A stretch of DNA of 64,000 bases, from positions 1 through 64,000 of the forward strand of contig JAFUAH010000027.1 of the NCBI GenBank assembly GCA_017464345.1, read 5' to 3'. Below the pieces are notes generated by a model. That model searched no databases. It saw nothing but the letters and a program-made list of their open reading frames with translations, and was not told the DNA's origin. The position numbers were made by a program, and so were the translations under genes. Positions 32,735 through 39,667 of the stretch are shown here, piece after piece; the first letter of the stretch is position 1, and every line of letters starts with the position of its first letter. The stretch is from Bacteroidaceae bacterium. GTDB taxonomy: Bacteria; Bacteroidota; Bacteroidia; Bacteroidales; Bacteroidaceae.

Positions 32735-34945
32735 TTAAATGCGAGTGACGTTCTTGACGCCTTTTATGGTTTTAAGTTTTCGTATGAGGACATTCAGTCG
32801 GTCCGTGTTCTCCAGCATGACGGTCAGGTGACCGGAGAAGAGCCCGTCGTGGCTGTCGATGCTGATGGAGCGCATGAGCATCTTTTCCTCCTTGGAGATT
32901 ACTGAGGTGATATTGTTCACAATGCCCATGTCGTCCTGCCCCACGATGTGTAGCGTGATGCTGTACTGGCTGCCGTGCTTCGATGCCCAGCGGGCACGCA
33001 CCACGCGCCACGGTGAGCGTTCCTGCATCTGGCGGGCGTTGGGGCAATCCACACGATGAATCTTAATGCCGCCCTGACTGCCGACAAAGCCAAAGACCTC
33101 GTCGCCGTAGATGGGGTGGCAGCACTTGGCCAACTGGAAGTCGATGCCTTTCAGGTTCTGGTCGATGACCAGCACGTCGCCGCTCGGCTGGTGGCGGTCA
33201 GTGTCGTCCTCCGTCGGCATCACAAAGTTGGCTGCCGAACGTGTCTCCACGGCATCCTCTCCGCGTTCGTGACGCTGCTGCGCCAGATAGGCCTCCAGCA
33301 CTTGGTTCACGTCCAGCCGTTCCTCGGCGATGGCGCGATAAAAGTCCGTGACGACCTTGAACCCCAGTCGCTTGATGGTGTGCATCAGCGTGGGTTCCGA
33401 ATATTCGAGCTTGCGGTTCTTCATCTTCCGCTCCAGCAGTTCCTTGGCCAGCGTGGTTTGTCCGGCCTCAGCCTCTTTCAGACTCTGGCGTATCTTGGAA
33501 CGGGCACGCCCCGTGGTGACAATGTTCAACCAGTCCTGTTTAGGAGTTTGGTTGTTAGCAGTCAGAATCTCCACTTGGTCGCCGCTTTGCAGTTTGTAGC
33601 GCAGGTTCACGTTCTTGTGTCCGATTTTGGCTCCGGTGCAGCGGTTGCCCACTTTGGTGTGTATGGCGTATGCAAAGTCGAGCACCGTGGCTCCCATGGG
33701 CAGTTTGAAGAGGTCGCCCCGAGGGGTGAAGACAAATACCTCGTCCTCCACCAGATCCATCTTGAACTGCTCCATCATCTGCATGTCGTCGCCCGTCTCC
33801 AGGGCAGCACGGATGTTGGCCAGCCACTCATCGACTCCGCCCTGGCTGCCCTTGACACCCTTGTAGCGCCAATGGGCGGCCAGACCGTGCTCGGCGATGT
33901 CGTCCATGCGCTCGGTGCGGATTTGCACCTCCACCCATTTCTGTTCGGGGCCCAGCACGGTGATGTGCAGGCTCTCGTAGCCATTGGACTTCGGAACGGA
34001 GAGCCAGTCGCGCATACGTTTGGGATTGCTTTGGTACATGTCCGTGATGATGGAGAACACCTGCCAGCATTCGGCACGTTCCCGCTCCAGCGGCGAGTCG
34101 AGGATGATGCGGATGGCAAAGAGGTCGAACACGCCATCGACATCTACTTTCTGTTTCTTCATCTTCTGCCAAATGCTGTGGATGGACTTCGTGCGGCCCT
34201 TCATGTGGTACTTTAGTCCAGCGGCTTGCAACTTTTCGTCGATGGGGCGGATGAAGTTCTCGATGTATGCGTCTCGGCTCTTCTTCGTCTCGTTCAGCAT
34301 GTCCTTGATGTGGTAGTAGGCATCGTGTTCCAGATACTTCAGGCTCAAGTCCTCCAGTTCGCTCTTCAGCTTGTACAGCCCCAATTTGTGGGCCAGCGGT
34401 GCATAGAGGTACGATGCCTCAGTGGATACGCGCTGCTGTGCCTCCTGGTTCTCGGCATCCTTGATTTGGCGCATCAGGTTCACGCAACTGGCTATCATGA
34501 TGAGTATGACGCGCATGTCCTCGGCAAAGGTGACCAGCAGCGAGCGGAAGTTCTCTGTCTCGATGGTGGCCGACTTGGCATAGAGTTCCTTGATGCGTAC
34601 TAGCCCATGCAGAATGACACCCACGTCCTGCCCAAAGTCGCGTGCCACCTCCTCGCTGGTGATGGCGCCGGCCAGCGTGGCACTGCTTAGCATGACACCC
34701 AACACCAGGCTGCGGCTCAGCCCGATTTCCTGTGCCACAATGTGCGCCGTCTGGATGTCCATGACGATTGGATTCAGGCCGAAGACGTTGCGTTGCAGCA
34801 TTCCGCTCTCAACGGCCCGTGCCAGGTGTTCCTTGACATGTTTGTAATCTTCCAGGCTCAGGGCATCGCCCAGTGTCCCGAGCAGCTCCTGTTCCAGCTG
34901 CTTATATGTTTCCCGTTCCTCGGGGGTGAAGAATTCTTTTTCCAT
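32735..34945 (-). CDS. relA: RelA/SpoT-family (p)ppGpp synthetase with degenerate hydrolase domain
   Basis: 736 aa, long-RSH layout: HD-like domain (~30-200), synthetase (~230-370), TGS (EDEVFVFTPRGDLFKLP..., ~395-455), helical/zinc-finger region and C-terminal ACT (YSITLHIVGQDDMGI...). The synthetase motifs look intact (KGRTKSIHSIWQKM, VPKSNGYESLHITV, VEVQIRTERMDDIAEHG). In the N-terminal domain the HD-x-x-ED of active hydrolases is replaced by SSATLA (residues 87-92), and the first His is also missing, so ppGpp breakdown is unlikely. This implies a synthetase-only RelA and a separate bifunctional Rel/SpoT elsewhere. Confidence 0.9.
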   Translation of the reverse strand: MEKEFFTPEERETYKQLEQELLGTLGDALSLEDYKHVKEHLARAVESGMLQRNVFGLNPIVMDIQTAHIVAQEIGLSRSLVLGVMLSSATLAGAITSEEVARDFGQDVGVILHGLVRIKELYAKSATIETENFRSLLVTFAEDMRVILIMIASCVNLMRQIKDAENQEAQQRVSTEASYLYAPLAHKLGLYKLKSELEDLSLKYLEHDAYYHIKDMLNETKKSRDAYIENFIRPIDEKLQAAGLKYHMKGRTKSIHSIWQKMKKQKVDVDGVFDLFAIRIILDSPLERERAECWQVFSIITDMYQSNPKRMRDWLSVPKSNGYESLHITVLGPEQKWVEVQIRTERMDDIAEHGLAAHWRYKGVKGSQGGVDEWLANIRAALETGDDMQMMEQFKMDLVEDEVFVFTPRGDLFKLPMGATVLDFAYAIHTKVGNRCTGAKIGHKNVNLRYKLQSGDQVEILTANNQTPKQDWLNIVTTGRARSKIRQSLKEAEAGQTTLAKELLERKMKNRKLEYSEPTLMHTIKRLGFKVVTDFYRAIAEERLDVNQVLEAYLAQQRHERGEDAVETRSAANFVMPTEDDTDRHQPSGDVLVIDQNLKGIDFQLAKCCHPIYGDEVFGFVGSQGGIKIHRVDCPNARQMQERSPWRVVRARWASKHGSQYSITLHIVGQDDMGIVNNITSVISKEEKMLMRSISIDSHDGLFSGHLTVMLENTDRLNVLIRKLKTIKGVKNVTRI

Positions 34946-34977
34946 ATTCTTTCTTGTCGCAATAGTCTAATGCACTG

Positions 34978-34985
34978 CAAAGTTA
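34978..34985 (-). promoter_or_regulatory. -7 box of relA
   Basis: TAACTTTG on the minus strand ~33 nt upstream of the ATG; a TTTG lies 22 nt further upstream, slightly long spacing. Confidence 0.5.
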
Positions 34986-35074
34986 CGAAATAAATGCCGG
35001 AATCGGACAAAATCCAAGAAAATAATATCAAGTTTATGCTGTCCGACATTAAGTGGCAATTTTACTCCCAAACG

Positions 35075-35106
35075 TTTCGGCGTTTCGCCAACTTTTTGTA
35101 TCTTTG
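35075..35106 (+). promoter_or_regulatory. Promoter of the DUF4301 gene
   Basis: TTTC at 35075-35078, 20-nt spacer, perfect TATCTTTG at 35099-35106, start near 35113. Confidence 0.55.
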
Positions 35107-35135
35107 GGCATTGTTTCCATATAAACGTTACAGTT

Positions 35136-36650
35136 ATGACAGCAGCAGACAAGGCTCAGCTGGAGGCCAAGGGCATCACGGAAGCCCAAATCGAGCAACA
35201 GTTGAAGGATTTCCAGACAGGATTCCCATTCCTCAAGTTGGCTGGTGCAGCCGCCATCGGGAAGGGTATCATTGCCCCAGACCAGACCGCACAGGAGGAT
35301 AGCGTGAAGGTCTGGGAGGCCTATAAGCAGGAGGGACACCACGTGACGAAGTTTGTGCCAGCCAGCGGTGCTGCCAGCCGTATGTTCAAGGATATGTTTG
35401 AGTTCTTGTCGGCCGACTACGATGTGCCGACGAAGGATGCAGAGAGGCGCTTTTTCGAGGGTATTCACGATTTTGCATTTTTCTCGGCCCTGGACGATGC
35501 CTGTATGGTGAACGAGGGCGAGGGCGTGGATGCTTTGCTGGACGAGGGGCGCTACAAGGATGTCGTGCGCTGTATGCTTGAGGAAGAGGGACTGAACTAC
35601 GGCCAGTTGCCAAAGGGACTCCTCCAGTTCCATGCCTACGACGAGGAGATTCGCACTCCGCTGGAGGAACATCTGGTGGAGGCAGCCCTGTATGCCTCGT
35701 CGAAGGGAGAGGCTGACGTACATTTTACTGTTAGTGCCGAGCATCGTGAACTGTTCGAGGCGCTGGTGGAACGCATTCTGCCCGACTATGAAGCTCGCTT
35801 TGGCATTCGCTACCACGTGACCTTTTCGGAGCAGAAGCCCAGCACGGACACCGTGGCTGCCAACATGGACAATACGCCCTTCCGCAACGAGGACGGTAGC
35901 CTGCTGTTCCGTCCGGGCGGACATGGTGCACTGATTCAGAATCTTGGCGATTTGGAGAGCGATGTTGTCTTCATTAAGAATATAGATAATGTGGTGCCCG
36001 ACCGCATGAAGCCCGTCACCACGCAGTGGAAACAGGTGATTGCCGGCATCCTGGTGAAGACACAGCAGCAGGCTTTCGACTATCTGCGCCTGCTCGATAC
36101 GGGACGCTATACCCATGCCCAGATAGAGGAGATGATTCGCTTCGTCCGCCATACGCTTTGCATAGACATCCCAGACCTGAAGGAACTGGAGGATGCCAAT
36201 CTGGTGAGCGTACTGCGTCGCAAACTGAATCGCCCGATGCGTGTCTGTGGTGTAGTCCGCAACGTCGGCGAACCAGGCGGTGGCCCCTTCCTGGCAACGA
36301 ACCCCGACGGAAGCGTTTCGCTGCAAATCCTTGAAAGCAGCCAGATAGACAAGGGGAATCCCGAATACGTGCGGATGTTCACCGAGGGCACTCACTTCAA
36401 TCCCGTAGATCTTGTCTGCGGCATTCGCAACTATAAGGGGGAACGCTTCGACCTGCCCCGTTTTGTCGATCCGGCCACGGGCTTCATTTCCTACAAGAGC
36501 AAGAACGGCCGCGAACTGAAAGCTCTGGAATTGCCTGGTCTCTGGAACGGTGCCATGAGCGACTGGAATACGCTCTTCGTAGAAGTGCCCCTGGAGACGT
36601 TCAATCCCGTGAAGACCGTAAACGACCTGCTCCGCCCAGAGCATCAATAA
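35136..36650 (+). CDS. DUF4301 family protein
   Basis: 504 aa, a Bacteroidetes-specific family without assigned function. Contains KFVPASGAASRMFKDMFEFL (~70-89), a glycine-rich nucleotide-binding-like segment resembling sugar nucleotidyltransferases, and GGHGALIQNLGDL further on. No signal peptide or membrane helix. It stands alone between divergent relA and the convergent stress cassette, with its own promoter. A nucleotidyltransferase-like role is a guess from the N-terminal motif. Confidence 0.8.
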   Translation: MTAADKAQLEAKGITEAQIEQQLKDFQTGFPFLKLAGAAAIGKGIIAPDQTAQEDSVKVWEAYKQEGHHVTKFVPASGAASRMFKDMFEFLSADYDVPTKDAERRFFEGIHDFAFFSALDDACMVNEGEGVDALLDEGRYKDVVRCMLEEEGLNYGQLPKGLLQFHAYDEEIRTPLEEHLVEAALYASSKGEADVHFTVSAEHRELFEALVERILPDYEARFGIRYHVTFSEQKPSTDTVAANMDNTPFRNEDGSLLFRPGGHGALIQNLGDLESDVVFIKNIDNVVPDRMKPVTTQWKQVIAGILVKTQQQAFDYLRLLDTGRYTHAQIEEMIRFVRHTLCIDIPDLKELEDANLVSVLRRKLNRPMRVCGVVRNVGEPGGGPFLATNPDGSVSLQILESSQIDKGNPEYVRMFTEGTHFNPVDLVCGIRNYKGERFDLPRFVDPATGFISYKSKNGRELKALELPGLWNGAMSDWNTLFVEVPLETFNPVKTVNDLLRPEHQ

Positions 36651-36679
36651 GGGGCAATTATACCTCTATTTTAATTTTG

Positions 36680-36801
36680 TGCACGTACGCGCATACGCGT
36701 GGGCGTTGTTAAGTCGGGGGCGAGACCTGTATAGGTTTCGCCCCCGACCCGTATAGGATGAAGCCAAGACCCGTACGGGACGGGCTCCCATCCTGTACGG
36801 G
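36680..36801. repeat. 22-bp-phased palindrome array with Z-DNA-like flank (copy 1)
   Basis: Four decamers, CCTGTATAGG (36726), CCCGTATAGG (36748), CCCGTACGGG (36770) and CCTGTACGGG (36792), are spaced exactly 22 bp start to start with unrelated 12-bp spacers. Seven bases before the first is TAAGTCGGG (36710-36718), and before that an alternating purine-pyrimidine tract (about 36679-36700, GTGCACGTACGCGCATACGC). Copy 2, inverted, is at 47338-47474 with the same geometry. No protein is plausible here. Confidence 0.8.
36714..36747. terminator. Long GC-rich hairpin between convergent genes
   Basis: Arms 36714-36728 and 36733-36747 (TCGGGGGCGA ... TCGCCCCCGA) pair over 15 bp with one G-T, with a GTAT loop. 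It may act as a bidirectional transcription stop between DUF4301 and the minus-strand cassette, though no U-run follows. It overlaps the phased array. Confidence 0.4.
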
Positions 36802-36869
36802 GCAGTAGATAGGGCCGGAAAAGAGTTGAAAACAGGACAAAAAAGAGTACAGAACAAAGGTCCTGACTC

Positions 36870-37073
36870 TTATCGGATGCGAGCAGCCAACAATCGGCGG
36901 AAGTGTTCCAGCTGTTCCCGGAAGTGCTCATTATCCAGATTGGGGTGGAACTGATGCAGATAGTCCTCAAAGGCCTTCAGAGCGTGCATATTGCCCATGG
37001 CCTTGCCTGCCTTCAGTCCACTTTGGTAGGGGGTGTGGGGGAGGAGGGAGCGATTGAAGTTACCGTCACTCAT
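36870..37073 (-). CDS. Small conserved-looking protein of the YtxH/holin-X cassette
   Basis: 67 aa, MSDGNFNRSLLPHTPYQSG... then KAFEDYLHQFHPNLDNEHF, a soluble helical protein. The start overlaps the membrane-protein gene stop by 4 nt (ATGA), which strongly supports it as real and co-translated. No domain recognised. Third gene of a three-gene minus-strand cassette of envelope-stress type. Confidence 0.7.
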   Translation of the reverse strand: MSDGNFNRSLLPHTPYQSGLKAGKAMGNMHALKAFEDYLHQFHPNLDNEHFREQLEHFRRLLAARIR

Positions 37074-37657
37074 TTTTTGCGGCGACGTTTATGGCCGAAA
37101 ATATTGCCCAAAGCTCGCATTATGGATAGTCCGATACGAAGCCCTTCGTAGACGGCCAGACCACGGTTTACCCAGTTGCCCAGAGTCTCTACATTGCTTA
37201 CGCGCTGGTCGCTGGGATTCATGAGCTGACTGAAGTCCTCCGAAACGCGATTGCGGCTCTCCTCCAACTGCTGGTTGGCCAATTTGGAATCGATGGGTTC
37301 ATCATTTACGGTGAACTGTTCGTACAGTAAGTCAGTGATAGGACGGACTACCCACTGCTGGCGCTTGACCCAGAAGATGAGCAGCAAAGCCACCACCATG
37401 GCCGTGACACAGGCAAAACCCAGCGCGGTGTTGTCCAGTGCCTGTCCGATGATGTAGGCCAGAAAGAAAGAGAAAAAAAGCAAAACCATGCCGCCCAACA
37501 CCAGACAGACTACGGCAATGGCCAGATAGGAAAGAATGATGGACAGTTTGTCCCTCGTTTCTGCAATGAAGACCTGCTTCTGGAGACCCACGTAGACACG
37601 GGTCTCCAGAAGCAGGTCTTGCATTTGCTTTTGTGTGTCGGCAAAGAGGTTGAGCAT
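37070..37657 (-). CDS. Holin-X/DUF1469-like membrane protein
   Basis: 195 aa. Cytoplasmic N-terminal helix (LFADTQKQMQDLLLETR), two adjacent transmembrane helices (~45-70 and ~78-98), then a charged C-terminal tail ending GHKRRRKK. This matches the 'putative Actinobacterial Holin-X / phage holin superfamily III' group, which outside phages accompanies YtxH-type stress proteins; no phage genes are nearby. Overlaps YtxH by 1 nt and the small gene by 4 nt. Confidence 0.8.
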   Translation of the reverse strand: MLNLFADTQKQMQDLLLETRVYVGLQKQVFIAETRDKLSIILSYLAIAVVCLVLGGMVLLFFSFFLAYIIGQALDNTALGFACVTAMVVALLLIFWVKRQQWVVRPITDLLYEQFTVNDEPIDSKLANQQLEESRNRVSEDFSQLMNPSDQRVSNVETLGNWVNRGLAVYEGLRIGLSIMRALGNIFGHKRRRKK

Positions 37658-37860
37658 TATTCCTCGGGTTGCAGTTCTTCAGCAATATCGTCTACCAGGT
37701 TGCTCATCTCCTTCGGGCTGAGACGGATGCCACGCTTGCGCAGTGCCTCAGCAATCTTCTCGCGCAGGTCCGAACCCTTCTCAGGAGCCAACAGAAGGCC
37801 AGCGGCTGCACCGATAGCTGCACCACCGACAAACGCTACTAAATAATTCAATGCTTTCAT
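37657..37860 (-). CDS. YtxH domain-containing protein
   Basis: 67 aa. N-terminal glycine-rich membrane segment (YLVAFVGGAAIGAAAGLLLAP) followed by the YtxH signature PEKGSDLREKI and a short amphipathic tail. General-stress membrane protein family of unknown mechanism. First gene of the cassette; a TATATTTG -7 box lies upstream at 37906-37913. Confidence 0.9.
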   Translation of the reverse strand: MKALNYLVAFVGGAAIGAAAGLLLAPEKGSDLREKIAEALRKRGIRLSPKEMSNLVDDIAEELQPEE

Positions 37861-37905
37861 AGTCGTACTTTTGTTTTAAATTAATAAAAAGTGTAATCTC
37901 ACGGA

Positions 37906-37913
37906 CAAATATA
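37906..37913 (-). promoter_or_regulatory. -7 box of the YtxH cassette
   Basis: TATATTTG (fits TAnnTTTG) on the minus strand, 46 nt upstream of the ATG; no clear -33 element. Confidence 0.45.
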
Positions 37914-37987
37914 CGGAATATTTTGTAATGCCATATTCTTCTTTCGCATAAAATATCAGTTTTTAACGTTTTTTTTGAAGTCAAGGC

Positions 37988-38018
37988 TTTGTCATGTGCA
38001 GAAGAAATGGTAAATTTG
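37988..38018 (+). promoter_or_regulatory. Promoter of the SPOR lipoprotein gene
   Basis: TTTG at 37988-37991, exactly 19 nt, perfect TAAATTTG at 38011-38018; start near 38025 with a ~70-nt leader. Confidence 0.7.
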
Positions 38019-38095
38019 TAGCGGTAAAGAGTGTGAAACTGCATCTTCGAACAGATAAAGTATAGATAGAAAACAAATACATATAAACAAGAACT

Positions 38096-38599
38096 ATGAA
38101 AAAAGTGTTATTCATGGGCTCTGCCCTGATGATGGTTTTAGCCATGACATCGTGTAAAAGTAACGAGAGTGCCTATAAGAAGGCGTATGAGAAGGCTCAG
38201 GCAGCACAGACGACTCCTGCTCAGGTGGTGACGACAACCCCGACACAGCAGACTACTCCCGTACAGGTGACTCCCGTGACACCCAATACCAACACGCAGA
38301 CCACGACGGACTATAGCAATGTCACTGTGCGCACAGAGGCCGTTTCTCTGGTTAGTGGTGCCGGACTGCGTGCATTCAGCGTAGTGGTGGGCTCCTTCGG
38401 TTTGCAGAGCAACGCACAAACCCTCCAGAGTAAGCTCGCTAGCCAAGGCTATGCTGCACAGATAGTATCGGCAGTCGTGAATGGCATGGTCTATTATCGT
38501 GTGGTAGCCTCCACTCATGACACTAAGGAACAGGCCGCACAGAGCCGTGCTGCTCTGTTGGGTACCTATAGCGACGCCTGGCTACTCTATCAGAAGTAA
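38096..38599 (+). CDS. SPOR-domain lipoprotein
   Basis: 167 aa. Lipoprotein signal with lipobox AMTSC (Cys20). A Thr/Gln/Pro-rich linker follows (~38-80), then a C-terminal SPOR domain (~95-165: RAFSVVVGSFGLQSNAQTL ... YYRVVAST). SPOR domains bind denuded glycan strands of septal peptidoglycan, so it probably acts at the division site in the periplasm. It precedes ruvX by 16 nt. Confidence 0.9.
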   Translation: MKKVLFMGSALMMVLAMTSCKSNESAYKKAYEKAQAAQTTPAQVVTTTPTQQTTPVQVTPVTPNTNTQTTTDYSNVTVRTEAVSLVSGAGLRAFSVVVGSFGLQSNAQTLQSKLASQGYAAQIVSAVVNGMVYYRVVASTHDTKEQAAQSRAALLGTYSDAWLLYQK

Positions 38600-38615
38600 A
38601 CAGAGGAGCCAGAGC

Positions 38616-39029
38616 GTGGGCAGAGTTCTCGCCATCGATTACGGGGTCCGTCGCACAGGCATTGCTGTGACGGACCCTTTGCAGATAATCCCCAATGGAC
38701 TGACCACGGTGGATTCTCGCCAGTTGCTGACTTTCCTCCGCGACTATGTCGGCCGTGAGCCGGTCGAGCGCATCGTTGTTGGGAAACCCATGCAGACCAA
38801 TGGGCGCGAGAGCGAAAATCTGGCCCATGTACGTCGCTTCGTGGAGAAACTACAGCAGGCCATGCCCGAGATGCCAGTGGAGTGGTGGGACGAACGATAT
38901 ACCAGCGTCCTTGCCCATCAAACAATGATTGAGAGTGGCATAGGACGCATGGCACGGCGCAACAAGGCACTCGTGGATGAAATCTCTGCTTGCATCATCC
39001 TTCAGGGCTGGATGGAGCGCCGAAGATAA
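38616..39029 (+). CDS. ruvX: Putative pre-16S rRNA nuclease / Holliday junction resolvase-like YqgF
   Basis: 137 aa, normal for YqgF/RuvX. GTG start at 38616 (VGRVLAIDYG) chosen because AGAGGAG lies 7 nt upstream and the family starts there; the longer frame runs into the SPOR gene. RNase H-like motifs: AIDYGVRRTGIAVTDP, VVGKPMQTNGRES, WWDERYTSVLA and the C-terminal DEISACIILQGWM. Probably matures the 5' end of 16S rRNA. Confidence 0.92.
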   Translation: MGRVLAIDYGVRRTGIAVTDPLQIIPNGLTTVDSRQLLTFLRDYVGREPVERIVVGKPMQTNGRESENLAHVRRFVEKLQQAMPEMPVEWWDERYTSVLAHQTMIESGIGRMARRNKALVDEISACIILQGWMERRR

Positions 39030-39079
39030 TCAGTGGAGTCTCTTTTTCATATTTGATACATTTTACATTTCACATTCCG

Positions 39080-39640
39080 ATGATATTGCCAATTTACACC
39101 TATGGTCAGCCTGTCTTGCGCCAGGTGGCAGAAGACATTGACGAGACCTACCCCGAGTTGCCCCAGCTCATACAGAACATGTGGGACACATTGGCCCGCA
39201 GTGAGGGCATCGGCTTGGCAGCCCCCCAGGTGGGATTGAGTATCCGTCTGATAGTCATAGACCTAGATGTCCTGTCTGACGACATGCCTCAGTATAAAGG
39301 CTTCCGCCAAGCATACATCAATCCCTATATCGAAGAGTATGACGACACCGAAACCGATGTCAGTGAAGAGGGATGCCTTTCCCTGCCAGGCGTACATGAA
39401 AAAGTCCGTCGCCCGACTCGCGTGCGTCTCACTTGGCTGGACGAACAGTTCCAGGAGCATGACGAGTGGATTGACGGTTACCTGGCCCGGGTGGTGCAAC
39501 ACGAGGTTGACCACCTGGATGGTGAGGTCTTTACGGACCATCTCAAGGGCCTACGCCGGCAGATGGTGAAAGGCCAGCTGAACGACCTGCTCAAAGGACG
39601 CTTCTCGTGCTCCTATAAAGTAAAATTGAAGAGAATTTGA
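39080..39640 (+). CDS. def: Peptide deformylase
   Basis: 186 aa. Removes the formyl group from nascent N-termini. All three motifs intact: GIGLAAPQ (43-50), EGCLSL (97-102) and QHEVDH (140-145), giving metal ligands Cys99, His141, His145. Start MILPIYTYG at 39080 matches the family; the longer frame overlaps ruvX. Follows ruvX by 50 nt and precedes a TPR protein, a common Bacteroidales order. Confidence 0.97.
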   Translation: MILPIYTYGQPVLRQVAEDIDETYPELPQLIQNMWDTLARSEGIGLAAPQVGLSIRLIVIDLDVLSDDMPQYKGFRQAYINPYIEEYDDTETDVSEEGCLSLPGVHEKVRRPTRVRLTWLDEQFQEHDEWIDGYLARVVQHEVDHLDGEVFTDHLKGLRRQMVKGQLNDLLKGRFSCSYKVKLKRI

Positions 39641-39667
39641 ATGTCGTAAGTTGAATGTTGAAAAGTT

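Noticed and set aside
36726-36801. CRISPR array
   Set aside because: Repeat units are only 10 bp and spacers 12 bp, far below CRISPR sizes, and no cas gene is present.
36666-36970. Short minus-strand frames over the 22-bp array, and similar frames at 47304-47629
   Set aside because: They translate the phased palindromes and purine-pyrimidine tract into repetitive Arg/Tyr/Gly text, with no start signals.
37070-37657. Prophage holin
   Set aside because: The holin-X resemblance is to a membrane family that travels with YtxH; no endolysin, structural or integrase gene is nearby.
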